Shown here: positions 6,373-13,993 of the stretch, in pieces
Numbering within the stretch: the first letter of the stretch is position 1
Layout: each line of letters starts with the position of its first letter
Source: Bacteroidota bacterium
GTDB lineage: Bacteria > Bacteroidota > Bacteroidia > Bacteroidales > Prolixibacteraceae
NCBI GenBank assembly: GCA_023393265.1
Contig: JAEWME010000113.1
Span: forward strand, 1-22,468
DNA: 22,468 nt
Reading direction: 5' to 3'
Program-made: the position numbers and the translations under genes
Notes under the pieces: generated by a model
Told to the model about the DNA's origin: nothing
Databases searched by the model: none
The model's input: the letters and a program-made list of their open reading frames with translations, nothing else

Positions 6373-8271
6373 TTAGTAAGCTCTTCCGGATTTCCCTTCC
6401 ACATAATTGATAAAAGAAGTATTTACCACTTTGTTTCCGCCGGGCGTGGGATAATTGCCAGTGAAATACCAGTCGCCGGTGTCGTTTGGACATGCTTCGT
6501 GAAGATTCTCTATCGTTTGATAAATAATCTCAACTTCTGCACGACAGTCTTCTGGCCTCAACAGTTCAGCAATTTTTGCTGAAACTTCGTCAGCTTTAAA
6601 TGGCTTGTATATTTCCTTCACGTAATTCACAATCTCTTCCTTCGGAAGGTTTTCCTGCTCTTTACATTTACGGTAAACCTCGTCGATAATGTGCTGCTGA
6701 TTGGTGTCCTTCAACAACTCAATGGCTGCTGTAAAAGCAATAAATTTATCAATCATCGCCATGTCAATTCCGTAGCAATCGGGATAGCGAATCTGAGGCG
6801 CTGATGAAACAACAATAATTTTTTTCGGGTGTAGCCGGTCGAGAATCTTGATGATACTTTTCTTCAGGGTTGTACCACGAACAATCGAGTCGTCGATGAT
6901 TACCAGCGTGTCTTCATTTTCGCGAATGATGCCGTAAGTAACATCGTAAACATGGGCCACCAGGTCGTCCCTGCTGGCGTCGTCGGCAATAAATGTGCGC
7001 AGTTTCACGTCTTTGATCGCCAGTTTCTCGATTCGTGGCTCAACCGAAATTACAGCCGCCATTTCTTCATTGGTGATACTTCCGTTTCGCTCGCGCAATT
7101 CCTTAATCTTCCAGTCGACACAATACTGACGAACGCCCTGAACCAGACCATAGAAGGCAGTTTCAGAAGTATTCGGGATATATGAAAAAACAGTATTTTC
7201 AATGTCGTAGTCTATCGACTTCAGGATAGCGGGAGAAAGCAAACGACCCAGGGTTTTACGCTCCTGGTAAATATCCTTGTCGGAGCCGCGCGAGAAATAG
7301 ATCCGTTCGAATGAACACGAACGGCGGGTATGCGGAACGCGAATCATCCTATTGGATACCGATCCGTCTTTTTTCATGATAAACGCTTCGCCCGGCTTGA
7401 TCTCACAAACCTGGTCGGCTTTTACATTCATCACGGTCTGAATCACGGGGCGCTCCGAAGCGACAACCGCAATTTCGTCGTCGTAGTAATAAAAGGCGGG
7501 GCGAATTCCCCAGGGATCGCGCATTACAAAGGCATCGCCATGACCAATCATCCCCGCGATGGCATAACCTCCATCCCAGTCCTTGCTCGAATTTTCGAGT
7601 ACTTTCTGCAAATCGAGGTCTTTCTCAATCAACGGTGAAATGTTGCGATTGGAGAAGCCTTCATTTTTATACTGACGGAAAAGCAACTGGTTTTCTTCAT
7701 CGAGGAAGTGGCCCACTTTTTCGAGAACAGTAACGGTATCGGTGTAGGCTTTCGGATGCTGACCCAAATCGATCAACTTGCGAAAAAGCTCGTCGGTATT
7801 GGTCAGGTTAAAATTTCCGGCCAACACCAATGTACGCGATTTCCAGTTATTCTGCCGCATCACCGGATGCACAAACTCGATGCTGTTGCGGCCAAAAGTT
7901 CCGTAGCGCAAATGCCCCAGATAAACTTCGCCCGAGAAAGGAACGTTCTCATAAATCCACTTCAGGTCAGCATCTTCAGGCATATTTTTCTCAGCCTTTT
8001 TAATGCTTTTGGCAACTTTATCAAAAATATTTTTAATTGGGTTTTGTTCGATCGACCGGTGTCTATGGATGTATTCCTGACCGGGGTTCAATTCCATTTT
8101 TACATTCACAATGCCGGCGCCGTCCTGTCCGCGATTGTGTTGTTTTTCCATCAACAGGTACAGTTTATTCAGGCCATATTGCCAGGTACCATATTTTTCC
8201 TTGTAATATTCAAGCGGTTTCCGTAACCGGATCAATGCAATTCCACACTCATGTTTAATCAATTCGCTCAT
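6373..8271 (-). CDS. purF: Amidophosphoribosyltransferase-like protein, long Bacteroidota form
   Basis: 632 residues with a class II glutamine amidotransferase domain joined to a phosphoribosyltransferase domain. MSELIKHECGIAL places the catalytic Cys at position 9, so an 8-residue propeptide must be removed, as in many PurF enzymes. RGQDGAGI (about 48-55) and HLRYGTFGRNS follow, and the PRPP-binding loop is VIIDDSIVRGTT (about residues 457-468). PurF makes 5-phosphoribosylamine from PRPP and glutamine, the first step of purine synthesis. Standard PurF is about 470-510 residues; this form carries a longer N-terminal domain and a C-terminal extension of roughly 100 residues, and Bacteroidota often encode it beside a standard copy elsewhere. 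It may therefore be the main enzyme or a paralog with altered function. It overlaps the upstream SPOR gene by 4 bases. Confidence 0.9.
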   Translation of the reverse strand: MSELIKHECGIALIRLRKPLEYYKEKYGTWQYGLNKLYLLMEKQHNRGQDGAGIVNVKMELNPGQEYIHRHRSIEQNPIKNIFDKVAKSIKKAEKNMPEDADLKWIYENVPFSGEVYLGHLRYGTFGRNSIEFVHPVMRQNNWKSRTLVLAGNFNLTNTDELFRKLIDLGQHPKAYTDTVTVLEKVGHFLDEENQLLFRQYKNEGFSNRNISPLIEKDLDLQKVLENSSKDWDGGYAIAGMIGHGDAFVMRDPWGIRPAFYYYDDEIAVVASERPVIQTVMNVKADQVCEIKPGEAFIMKKDGSVSNRMIRVPHTRRSCSFERIYFSRGSDKDIYQERKTLGRLLSPAILKSIDYDIENTVFSYIPNTSETAFYGLVQGVRQYCVDWKIKELRERNGSITNEEMAAVISVEPRIEKLAIKDVKLRTFIADDASRDDLVAHVYDVTYGIIRENEDTLVIIDDSIVRGTTLKKSIIKILDRLHPKKIIVVSSAPQIRYPDCYGIDMAMIDKFIAFTAAIELLKDTNQQHIIDEVYRKCKEQENLPKEEIVNYVKEIYKPFKADEVSAKIAELLRPEDCRAEVEIIYQTIENLHEACPNDTGDWYFTGNYPTPGGNKVVNTSFINYVEGKSGRAY

Positions 8272-8762
8272 TGTTCTTCGGGTTGTTCAAGGGGCTCCGG
8301 ATACAGCTCCGGAAACCGGATGTTATCTTTTACAATAAAGGCATTCGGGTATTTCGAGGCGATATATGCTTTTGTTTTAAGTGCCTCACTTTTATTCCTG
8401 AAGTCGCCTATTCGCACTTTAAAATTGGGTGTCTGAAATAACAAATAGCTGGCAATATCAGGAAAAATCAGGTTGAATTCGTTTTTTACTTTTACAGCCT
8501 GCTCGCGCGCTTTTGCTTCGGAACTAAAGAAAATTTCAAGTCGAAAACCATCGGTTCCTCGTCTCCGCTGGTTAATTTGGGTGTGCCTTACCAATAAATC
8601 GGTGATACGCGGATCCTGCCTGATCCGGAGTTGGCTGACGAATTCTTCCATTTTGGCAGTCTGAAACGAGAGGTTGTAGTTTACACTTAGTGTGTCGGTC
8701 TGGGCGTAGCCGGCCAGGCTGAAAAACACGAAGAAAAAAAGCAAACTACACAAATACCTCAT
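8268..8762 (-). CDS. Secreted SPOR-domain protein
   Basis: 164 residues. A clear Sec signal peptide (MRYLCSLLFFFVFFSLAGYAQ, cleavage likely after Ala20 or close by) precedes a C-terminal SPOR domain of about 75 residues, recognisable from FRLEIFFSS, the paired NFKVRIGDFRNKSEALKTKA and PNAFIVKDNI. SPOR domains bind denuded peptidoglycan glycan strands, so the mature protein is predicted to be periplasmic or outer-membrane associated and possibly at the division site. It is the first gene of a two-gene minus-strand unit, its stop overlapping the purF-like start (ATGA). A functional link between the two is not obvious. The C-terminal tail is acidic and Pro-rich (LYPEPLEQPEEQ). Confidence 0.85.
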   Translation of the reverse strand: MRYLCSLLFFFVFFSLAGYAQTDTLSVNYNLSFQTAKMEEFVSQLRIRQDPRITDLLVRHTQINQRRRGTDGFRLEIFFSSEAKAREQAVKVKNEFNLIFPDIASYLLFQTPNFKVRIGDFRNKSEALKTKAYIASKYPNAFIVKDNIRFPELYPEPLEQPEEQ

Positions 8763-8782
8763 AGAATCAGTTTTTGAGTGAG

Positions 8783-8790
8783 CAAATATA
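8783..8790 (-). promoter_or_regulatory. Putative -7 promoter element of the SPOR-purF unit
   Basis: On the minus strand TATATTTG matches TAnnTTTG at every fixed position and is followed by C, as in many Bacteroidota promoters. It lies about 21 bases before the SPOR-protein ATG, implying a very short leader. A TTTG box at -33 is not apparent. Confidence 0.45.
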
Positions 8791-9027
8791 AGATTTTAAT
8801 GGTTTGTATCTGCATTAATATTCGCTTCCGACAATATTTTTCATCGCAAAATTATAGTACAAAATTCTATTTATCAACCAATTAAAAGCAACATTCGCAA
8901 AATCAGTACAATCATCAAACACACGTAAATCAAATATTTCTCCCGAATGTTAATTTTTTGTTTTCCCAAACAGCATATTCCTTTCAGGAGAACAAAAAAC
9001 CAGGCATTCAGGCATTCTGCCAACCCG

Positions 9028-9058
9028 TTTGCTTATTCCTGAAAAATAGTGAAATTTG
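9028..9058 (+). promoter_or_regulatory. Putative promoter of miaB
   Basis: TTTG (9028-9031), a 19-base spacer and GAAATTTG (9051-9058) match the Bacteroidota TTTG-N19-TAnnTTTG promoter at all but one fixed position. If used, transcription would begin near 9065, downstream of the GTG at 9049, which would favour the TTG at 9082 as the miaB start. Confidence 0.4.
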
Positions 9059-10413
9059 CAGCCTCAAAATTCGGATTTACCTTGGAAAAGAAAAAGTTAT
9101 TTATCGAAACGTATGGTTGCCAGATGAATGTGGCGGATAGTGAAGTGGTGGCAGCCATCTTGCAGGACAGAAGCTACGAACCGGTTGAAAATGTTGCCGA
9201 AGCGGATGCCATTTTCCTGAACACCTGTTCGGTGCGCGACAATGCAGAACAACGCATCTGGGGACGGCTCGACTATTTTAAAAGCCTGAAGAAAAAGAAC
9301 AAAGGCCTGATCGTGGGAGTGCTGGGTTGCATGGCCGAACGGGTTGGCGACGAACTGCTGGATCATCCATCTGTCGATCTGGTTGCAGGACCGGATGCCT
9401 ACCGCGACCTACCATTCCTGATAGACAAGGCCCAGGGCGGAACCGAAGCCATCAATGTTGAACTTTCGGAAGACGAAACCTACGATAAAATCACGCCGGT
9501 TCGCATCGGCGACAAAACACTTTCAGGATTTGTGAGCATTACCCGCGGATGTAACAATTTTTGCACCTATTGTATTGTGCCATACACCCGTGGACGCGAA
9601 CGAAGCCGCGACCCTCAGGATATTGTAAACGAAGTGCGCGACCTGGCGTCGAAAGGTTACCGCGAAGTGACGTTACTTGGGCAAAACGTGAACTCGTATA
9701 AATGGCTGCCCGAAGGAGAACGCAAACCTGTTCGTTTCTGGGATTTGCTCGAACTGGTAGCCGCTGTCGATCCGCTGGTTCGCATCCGGTTTACCACCTC
9801 GCACCCCAAAGACATGTCGGACAAAGTGCTGAAGGCAATCGCCAAACATCCGAACATTTGCAGGCACATTCATTTACCGTTGCAGTCGGGCAGTTCGCGT
9901 ATCCTGAAACTGATGAACCGCAAATACGACCGCGAATGGTACCTCGACCGCATCCGGGCTATCCGCGAAATTATTCCGGATTGCGGACTGAGCACCGATG
10001 TTTTTTGCGGTTTCTGCACCGAAACACTGGAAGATCATCAGGAAACATTGTCGCTGATGGAAGAAGTGAAATTCGACATGGCGTTTATGTTTAAATATTC
10101 GGAACGACCGGGAACTTATGCGCACAAACACCTGCCCGACGATGTTCCGGAAGAGGAAAAACTGCGCCGGCTCGACGAGATCATCCATCTGCACAACCGC
10201 ATTTCGCACGAAAGCAACAAACGCGACATCGGCAAAACATTTGAAGTGCTGGTGGAAGGCACCTCGAAGAAAAGCAAAGACGAACTGTTCGGACGGACTT
10301 CACAAAATAAGGTGGTGGTGTTTCCGGCATTGCATTTCAGGAAAGGCGACTATGTGAAAGTAAAAATCCGGCGTTGTACACAAACCACGCTAATTGGCGA
10401 AGCAGAAGAATAA
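9049..10413 (+). CDS. miaB: tRNA-2-methylthio-N6-dimethylallyladenosine synthase MiaB
   Basis: Radical SAM methylthiotransferase that converts i6A37 to ms2i6A37 in tRNAs reading UNN codons. In the order seen: an N-terminal UPF0004 domain with cluster cysteines Cys24 (ETYGCQMN), Cys60 (NTCSVRD) and Cys94 (VLGCMAER); a radical SAM domain with CNNFCTYC (Cys168, 172, 175) and PYTRGRERSR; and a C-terminal TRAM domain ending in LIGEAEE. Length and motifs are typical. No ATG precedes the first cysteine: the frame opens with GTG at 9049, but a TTG at 9082 would give MEKKKLFIETYGC, which aligns better with E. coli MiaB and lies downstream of a promoter-like sequence. A repeat hairpin follows the stop. 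Confidence 0.96.
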   Translation: MKFAASKFGFTLEKKKLFIETYGCQMNVADSEVVAAILQDRSYEPVENVAEADAIFLNTCSVRDNAEQRIWGRLDYFKSLKKKNKGLIVGVLGCMAERVGDELLDHPSVDLVAGPDAYRDLPFLIDKAQGGTEAINVELSEDETYDKITPVRIGDKTLSGFVSITRGCNNFCTYCIVPYTRGRERSRDPQDIVNEVRDLASKGYREVTLLGQNVNSYKWLPEGERKPVRFWDLLELVAAVDPLVRIRFTTSHPKDMSDKVLKAIAKHPNICRHIHLPLQSGSSRILKLMNRKYDREWYLDRIRAIREIIPDCGLSTDVFCGFCTETLEDHQETLSLMEEVKFDMAFMFKYSERPGTYAHKHLPDDVPEEEKLRRLDEIIHLHNRISHESNKRDIGKTFEVLVEGTSKKSKDELFGRTSQNKVVVFPALHFRKGDYVKVKIRRCTQTTLIGEAEE

Positions 10414-10415
10414 AT

Positions 10416-10487
10416 TGTTGCGGGTTGCGAGATGCGGGTTACATATTATCCCGCAACCCGCAACCCGGAACCCGTAACTCGTAACAA
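10416..10487. repeat. Heptamer-type repeat island forming a long hairpin
   Basis: TTGTTGCGGGTTGCGAG and adjoining sequence (10416-10440) pairs imperfectly with CCCGCAACCCGCAACCCG and its continuation (10450-10487) around a 9-base AT-rich loop. The arms are built from a 7-8-base unit of the form AACCCGN. The same unit occurs in four other gaps of this window. It starts 2 bases after the miaB stop and could end transcription. Confidence 0.7.
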
Positions 10488-10504
10488 CTAGAAACTATAA
10501 TGAT

Positions 10505-10849
10505 ATGGGCAAATTAATTGACGATTTTAACAGCTATCGCGAGAAGATGAACGAGAAGATTCTGGCGGCAGACAACAAAGTAATGAAACGCATCTACAGC
10601 GTTGACACACTGACTTACCAGGACGGAGCGCTGAGCGCTAAAACAAAGGAAATGCTCGGACTGGCAACATCGATGGTGCTGCGCTGCGACGATTGTGTGA
10701 AATATCACCTCGGTAAATGCCACGAACTGGGCGTTACCACCGCCGAAGTATTCGAGATTTTCTCGGTTGCCAACCTGGTGGGTGGAACCATTGTGATTCC
10801 GCATACCCGCCGCGCAGTGGAATATTGGGAAGAACTGATGGCGCAATAA
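10505..10849 (+). CDS. Carboxymuconolactone decarboxylase/AhpD-family protein
   Basis: 114 residues, the length of a single AhpD-like domain. The redox motif is visible as RCDDCVKYHLGKC (Cys61, Cys64, His68, Cys72), followed by the helical LGVTTAEVFEIFSVANLVGG segment and IPHTRRA. Proteins with CxxC and a nearby His in this fold act as thiol-dependent peroxidase partners (AhpD type), whereas true carboxymuconolactone decarboxylases lack the paired cysteines, so a disulfide or peroxide role is more likely. Its physiological partner is not visible: neighbours are miaB and an accessory region. The start at 10505 is the only good ATG; the leader lies directly after the heptamer-repeat hairpin. 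Confidence 0.85.
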   Translation: MGKLIDDFNSYREKMNEKILAADNKVMKRIYSVDTLTYQDGALSAKTKEMLGLATSMVLRCDDCVKYHLGKCHELGVTTAEVFEIFSVANLVGGTIVIPHTRRAVEYWEELMAQ

Positions 10850-10854
10850 AAAAT

Positions 10855-10886
10855 TGTTGCGGGGTACATGTTCCGGGGTAAGGACT
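10855..10886. repeat. One-armed heptamer-type repeat
   Basis: TTGTTGCGGGGTACATG followed by TTCCGGGGTAA resembles the left arm of the island at 10416 but has no matching right arm. It begins shortly after the AhpD-like stop and marks the left edge of the accessory region. Confidence 0.45.
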
Positions 10887-10924
10887 AAAGCCAGTTTACC
10901 AGGTTTCTTTATATTGCAGCTACC

Positions 10925-11001
10925 CGTCAGCTAAAGCAGACGGCAAAGAATAGCGTTTTGAACAACGAATTTCGGATCAGCAAAGCACTGTCTTTTGCCA
11001 T
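10925..11001. repeat. Diverged solitary REP-like element
   Basis: CGTCAGCTAAAGCAGACG (10925-10942) is a degenerate form of the GTTGGCTAAAGCCAAC hairpin that heads the 144-bp units near 14.6 and 15.6 kb. It is followed, as in those units, by ACGGCAAAGAATA and about 36 bases later by TGTCTTTTGCCAT, which can form the second stem. The third and fourth hairpins are missing. It appears to be an older, decayed copy of the same element. Confidence 0.6.
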
Positions 11002-11166
11002 TTTTTCAACAGGGTGAATTACCTCGTGATGAACCTTTATTTCTTCAACAGCTAAGTGTATTTCTTCCTTTACAAAGTTGGTTAACCTCTTTTCAATACA
11101 CATTTTCTTATCTGCAATTTTTATTTCCAGCTCTTTAAATGAAGTTTCTTTTTTTGCATAATTCAT
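10927..11166 (-). CDS. Hypothetical small protein, ends inside a REP-like element
   Basis: A possible 79-residue protein that I do not recognise. Residues 1-58 are highly charged and predicted helical (for example KELEIKIADKKMC and VKEEIHLAVEEIKVHHEVI), with no signal peptide. The last 20 or so residues, more hydrophobic (SLFKTLFFAVCFS), are read from the decayed REP-like repeat, so the original C-terminus may have been lost. There is no clear promoter or ribosome-binding site. It could be a real small gene truncated by the repeat, or a chance ORF. Confidence 0.3.
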   Translation of the reverse strand: MNYAKKETSFKELEIKIADKKMCIEKRLTNFVKEEIHLAVEEIKVHHEVIHPVEKMAKDSALLIRNSLFKTLFFAVCFS

Positions 11167-11332
11167 TTACTGAATGGTAAACTTTATTTCCTTGCATTTA
11201 ATATTTATTCTCCGATTGCTCCATTACATCTCTTAAAAAATACACCCAATTACTTGACTCTTAGTATTTATTTTCATAAATTTATACATAAAAAACTGCT
11301 TGTATAAATACTTTTCCTGAGAATTGAGCCCC

Positions 11333-12028
11333 ATGCAAAAACGACTATCCGCTAAATTAATGATGTATCAATCGATCCAGACGATCCTGAACTCGAATAA
11401 AGAGGTTTGGCAATCGGTTTCAATTATGGCGGATGTTATAAACAACTTCGAAACACTGCTCGGAGAAATAGCCACTTACCACCAGTTAACCGGAGAAAAC
11501 AAAAAGGGGATCACGGAGCAGAAAGCAGGATGGCAAAAGCAATTAATCGACATCACTTACCAGGTTTCATCGGCCCTATTTGTGATGGCTACGCGTGCCA
11601 ACGACCCTGTAATAGCGCAACAAACAGATTATACCGAAACCGACCTTGTAAAGACCCGCGATGCGCAACTCGTAACATGTTGTTCGGCAATAGAAGAACT
11701 GGCACTGCAGCATCAGGCAGCCCTAACGGCCTTTGGCATAACCGGGAATGACTTAGCTCAAATGCACGACGCCATCAAACGATTTTCGGATAGTCTTCCC
11801 ACGATGCGGGTGACGGTCTCTGAGCGAAAAACGGCCAATGAAAAACTGAAAGATTTATTTGCACAAACCGATGCCATGCTGAAAAACCAGGTTGACCGCT
11901 TAATGGTACGTTTTAAGCAAAGCCAACCAACGTTTTACGCGACCTACAAAACTTCGCGCCACGTGATTAACTATGGGGTGAGGCATAAAAAAGAGAAGGG
12001 CGAGGAGATCAGCAAGTCAGCGCAATGA
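11333..12028 (+). CDS. Uncharacterised helical protein
   Basis: 231 residues from the ATG at 11333 (a TTG at 11324 would add three residues). I do not recognise the family. The sequence is almost entirely helix-forming, without signal peptide, membrane segment or obvious metal ligands; Cys-Cys occurs once in LVTCCSAIEEL. The pattern of amphipathic helices (NFETLLGEIATYHQ; MHDAIKRFSDSLP; LFAQTDAMLKNQVDRLM) suggests a four- or multi-helix bundle, and the C-terminus is basic (RHKKEKGEE). It lies at the start of the accessory region before the TcmP pair, with a base composition closer to the chromosomal genes than to that pair. A cytoplasmic structural or binding role is a guess only. Confidence 0.7.
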   Translation: MQKRLSAKLMMYQSIQTILNSNKEVWQSVSIMADVINNFETLLGEIATYHQLTGENKKGITEQKAGWQKQLIDITYQVSSALFVMATRANDPVIAQQTDYTETDLVKTRDAQLVTCCSAIEELALQHQAALTAFGITGNDLAQMHDAIKRFSDSLPTMRVTVSERKTANEKLKDLFAQTDAMLKNQVDRLMVRFKQSQPTFYATYKTSRHVINYGVRHKKEKGEEISKSAQ

Positions 12029-12061
12029 ACTACTAAACAATGTAGAGAATTGTAATTAATA

Positions 12062-12092
12062 TTTGTTTAATATACATAAAAGAATAGATTCA
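12062..12092 (+). promoter_or_regulatory. Possible promoter of the TcmP/three-Cys pair
   Basis: TTTG (12062-12065), 19 bases, then TAGATTCA (12085-12092) resembles the Bacteroidota promoter with two mismatches in the -7 box. It ends 11 bases before the TcmP start. Confidence 0.3.
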
Positions 12093-12103
12093 CAAAATAA
12101 CTT

Positions 12104-13240
12104 ATGGCAAAAGATATAAACAAGACCGTTTTTGATGAAGCTACTAAATTAAAATTAGACATTTTTGGTGAGTGCTTTGAAGAATGGTTACCGGTGTTTA
12201 ATTATGATCTTTATACAAAAGCAGTATATGTATTCGATTTCTTTGCAGGTAGTGGAACTGATGCTCAAAATTACCCGGGTAGCCCCTTGGTATTACTAGA
12301 TAAAGCCAAAGGAACAGACCGCAAATATTGCCTTAATGCAAAAAAAGAAATCAAGTTCTTATTTAATGAAGGAGATTCTGAAAAAAGTAAGGAGTTAATT
12401 CAAAATATAATTCAATATATTGAACAATGCCAAAAGAAAAATAAGTGTGGCGGGTGTACTTATCAATACAAAGTAAAAAATCTTGATTTTCAGGACATAT
12501 TCTCAAACGCTGGTATAACCAACATATTCAAAAGTAAAGAATTTGGCAAGTTTATCTTACTAGATCAATACGGGTTTAGCCAAATCGATGAACAAATATT
12601 TCTCCAGTTGCTATCGTATCCAAAAACTGACTTTATTTTCTTCATTTCTTCTTCTTTTATAAGTAGATTCAGAGAGCATCCAAACACGAAAAAATACATT
12701 GACACTACTAAGATCAAATTTGATGAGATCAGACCAAACGAAATTCATAGGGCAATTGCAAATTATTTTCGAGACCTAATTCCCCCAGATAAAGACTATT
12801 ATTTGCATCACTTTTCTATTAGGAAAGAAGAAAAAAAAGGTAACTATTATGGACTAATCTTTGGTTCGAATCATACTTTTGGAATGGAAAAATTTTTAAA
12901 AGTTTGCTGGAGCCATGATTCGTATTCAGGAGAAGCAAATTATAATATTGATAACAATTTTCAACCTGGAACATTATTTTATCACCCAGAGAGTAACATT
13001 AAAAAAGAAACAATTTCATCTGAAATAAAACAATTAATTTTATCAGGCCAAATTATTGACAATGTCAGCGGGTTAAAACTTGCTATGCATAAAGGTTGTG
13101 AGCCAATTTTGTTTACACAAGTCGTTCAACAGCTTGAAAAGGAAAAGCTGATTGAAAGATATGGAAACGTAAACAATCAGTCTTCAATTATTCATAAAGC
13201 TAAAGTTTATTACATAAAAAGATTAGGCAATGGCACATAA
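12104..13240 (+). CDS. tcmP: Three-Cys-motif partner protein TcmP
   Basis: 378 residues resembling the three-Cys-motif partner family, named for its regular pairing with three-Cys-motif (Gp37/Gp68) proteins. The N-terminal part looks like a Rossmann-type methyltransferase-related core: VYVFDFFAGSGTD (about 41-53) followed by PGSPLVLLD, and FILLDQYGFSQID (about 150-162) in the place of a catalytic-type loop. A small Cys cluster, C109-x5-C115-x2-C118, suggests a metal site. The C-terminal third (about 300-372) looks like a winged helix (FTQVVQQLEKEKLIERYG). Its 3' end overlaps the next gene by 11 bases, so the two are made together. Both are noticeably AT-rich compared with their neighbours, in keeping with transfer. 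The biochemical activity of the family is not established to my knowledge. Confidence 0.85.
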   Translation: MAKDINKTVFDEATKLKLDIFGECFEEWLPVFNYDLYTKAVYVFDFFAGSGTDAQNYPGSPLVLLDKAKGTDRKYCLNAKKEIKFLFNEGDSEKSKELIQNIIQYIEQCQKKNKCGGCTYQYKVKNLDFQDIFSNAGITNIFKSKEFGKFILLDQYGFSQIDEQIFLQLLSYPKTDFIFFISSSFISRFREHPNTKKYIDTTKIKFDEIRPNEIHRAIANYFRDLIPPDKDYYLHHFSIRKEEKKGNYYGLIFGSNHTFGMEKFLKVCWSHDSYSGEANYNIDNNFQPGTLFYHPESNIKKETISSEIKQLILSGQIIDNVSGLKLAMHKGCEPILFTQVVQQLEKEKLIERYGNVNNQSSIIHKAKVYYIKRLGNGT

Positions 13241-13982
13241 AATAGAATGGACGGAACAAACATGGAATCCCTCAGCAGGTTGCACTAAAATTAGTTCTGG
13301 CTGTATAAATTGCTATGCAGAATCAATGGCATTTCGGTTGCAAGCAATGGGAGTTGAAGGTTATAAAAATGGATTTGAATTTAATCCAGTACAAAGCCGA
13401 TTAAATGATCCCTTCAAGAGAAAAAAACCTACAGTCTATTTCGTTAATTCAATGAGCGATATTTTTCATAAAGATATGCCTCAAGACTATTTGAATAAGA
13501 TTTTTAGAGTCATTGAAGAAACGCCTCATCATACCTACCAAATTTTGACAAAAAGAGCTGATAGAATGTTTGAATATTTGTCAAAAAGAGACATTCCCTC
13601 AAACATCTGGCTTGGGGTCACAGTCGAAAACAAAAATGAAGGATTGCCAAGAATTGATAAACTAAGAAATCTTCAAGCTAGCGTTTTGTTTTTGTCTGTT
13701 GAGCCCTTACTTGAAGATTTAGGCATAATAAATCTCGAAAATATAGATTGGGTGATTGTTGGAGGAGAAAGTGGAAACAGAGCCAGGCCCATGGAAAAAG
13801 AATGGGTTATAAGCATAAAACACCAATGTGAAAATAAGGATATTGCATTTTTCTTCAAACAATGGGGAACCTGGGGCGCGGACAAAGTAAAACGAAATAA
13901 AAAGTTAAACGGCAAAGAGATTGATGGAAAAATCTGGCATCAATATCCAGAAGTTATTGAACAACAATTCACAATGATTTAA
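13230..13982 (+). CDS. Three-Cys-motif protein, phage Gp37/Gp68 family (DUF5131)
   Basis: 250 residues. The N-terminus IEWTEQTWNPSAGCTKIS and GCINCYAE gives the three-Cys motif C18-x6-C25-x2-C28 with the WNP and CYAE residues typical of the family. Later conserved blocks are VNSMSDIFH (about 72-80), HTYQILTKR, IWLGVTVEN, SVEPLL, VIVGGESG and AFFFKQWG, consistent with a TIM-barrel-like protein. The cysteine spacing differs from the CxxxCxxC of standard radical SAM enzymes, but the order (cysteines, then a barrel ending in a Gly-rich block) makes an iron-sulfur, radical SAM-like enzyme a reasonable inference. Family members occur in phages and mobile regions, often beside TcmP as here. The substrate is unknown; nucleic acid or nucleotide modification is conjecture. 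Confidence 0.88.
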   Translation: MAHKIEWTEQTWNPSAGCTKISSGCINCYAESMAFRLQAMGVEGYKNGFEFNPVQSRLNDPFKRKKPTVYFVNSMSDIFHKDMPQDYLNKIFRVIEETPHHTYQILTKRADRMFEYLSKRDIPSNIWLGVTVENKNEGLPRIDKLRNLQASVLFLSVEPLLEDLGIINLENIDWVIVGGESGNRARPMEKEWVISIKHQCENKDIAFFFKQWGTWGADKVKRNKKLNGKEIDGKIWHQYPEVIEQQFTMI

Positions 13983-13993
13983 TTCCACACTAA

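Noticed and set aside
7708..8226. 172-residue plus-strand ORF
   Set aside because: Antisense to the well-supported purF-like gene; composition is typical of a shadow frame.
10927..11166. Antitoxin or toxin of a toxin-antitoxin pair
   Set aside because: No partner ORF of suitable size lies next to it, and no antitoxin or toxin motif is visible; it is kept only as a low-confidence hypothetical.
13230..13982. Standard radical SAM enzyme
   Set aside because: The cysteine spacing is C-x6-C-x2-C, not C-x3-C-x2-C, so the family name is kept as three-Cys-motif and the radical SAM idea is left as inference.
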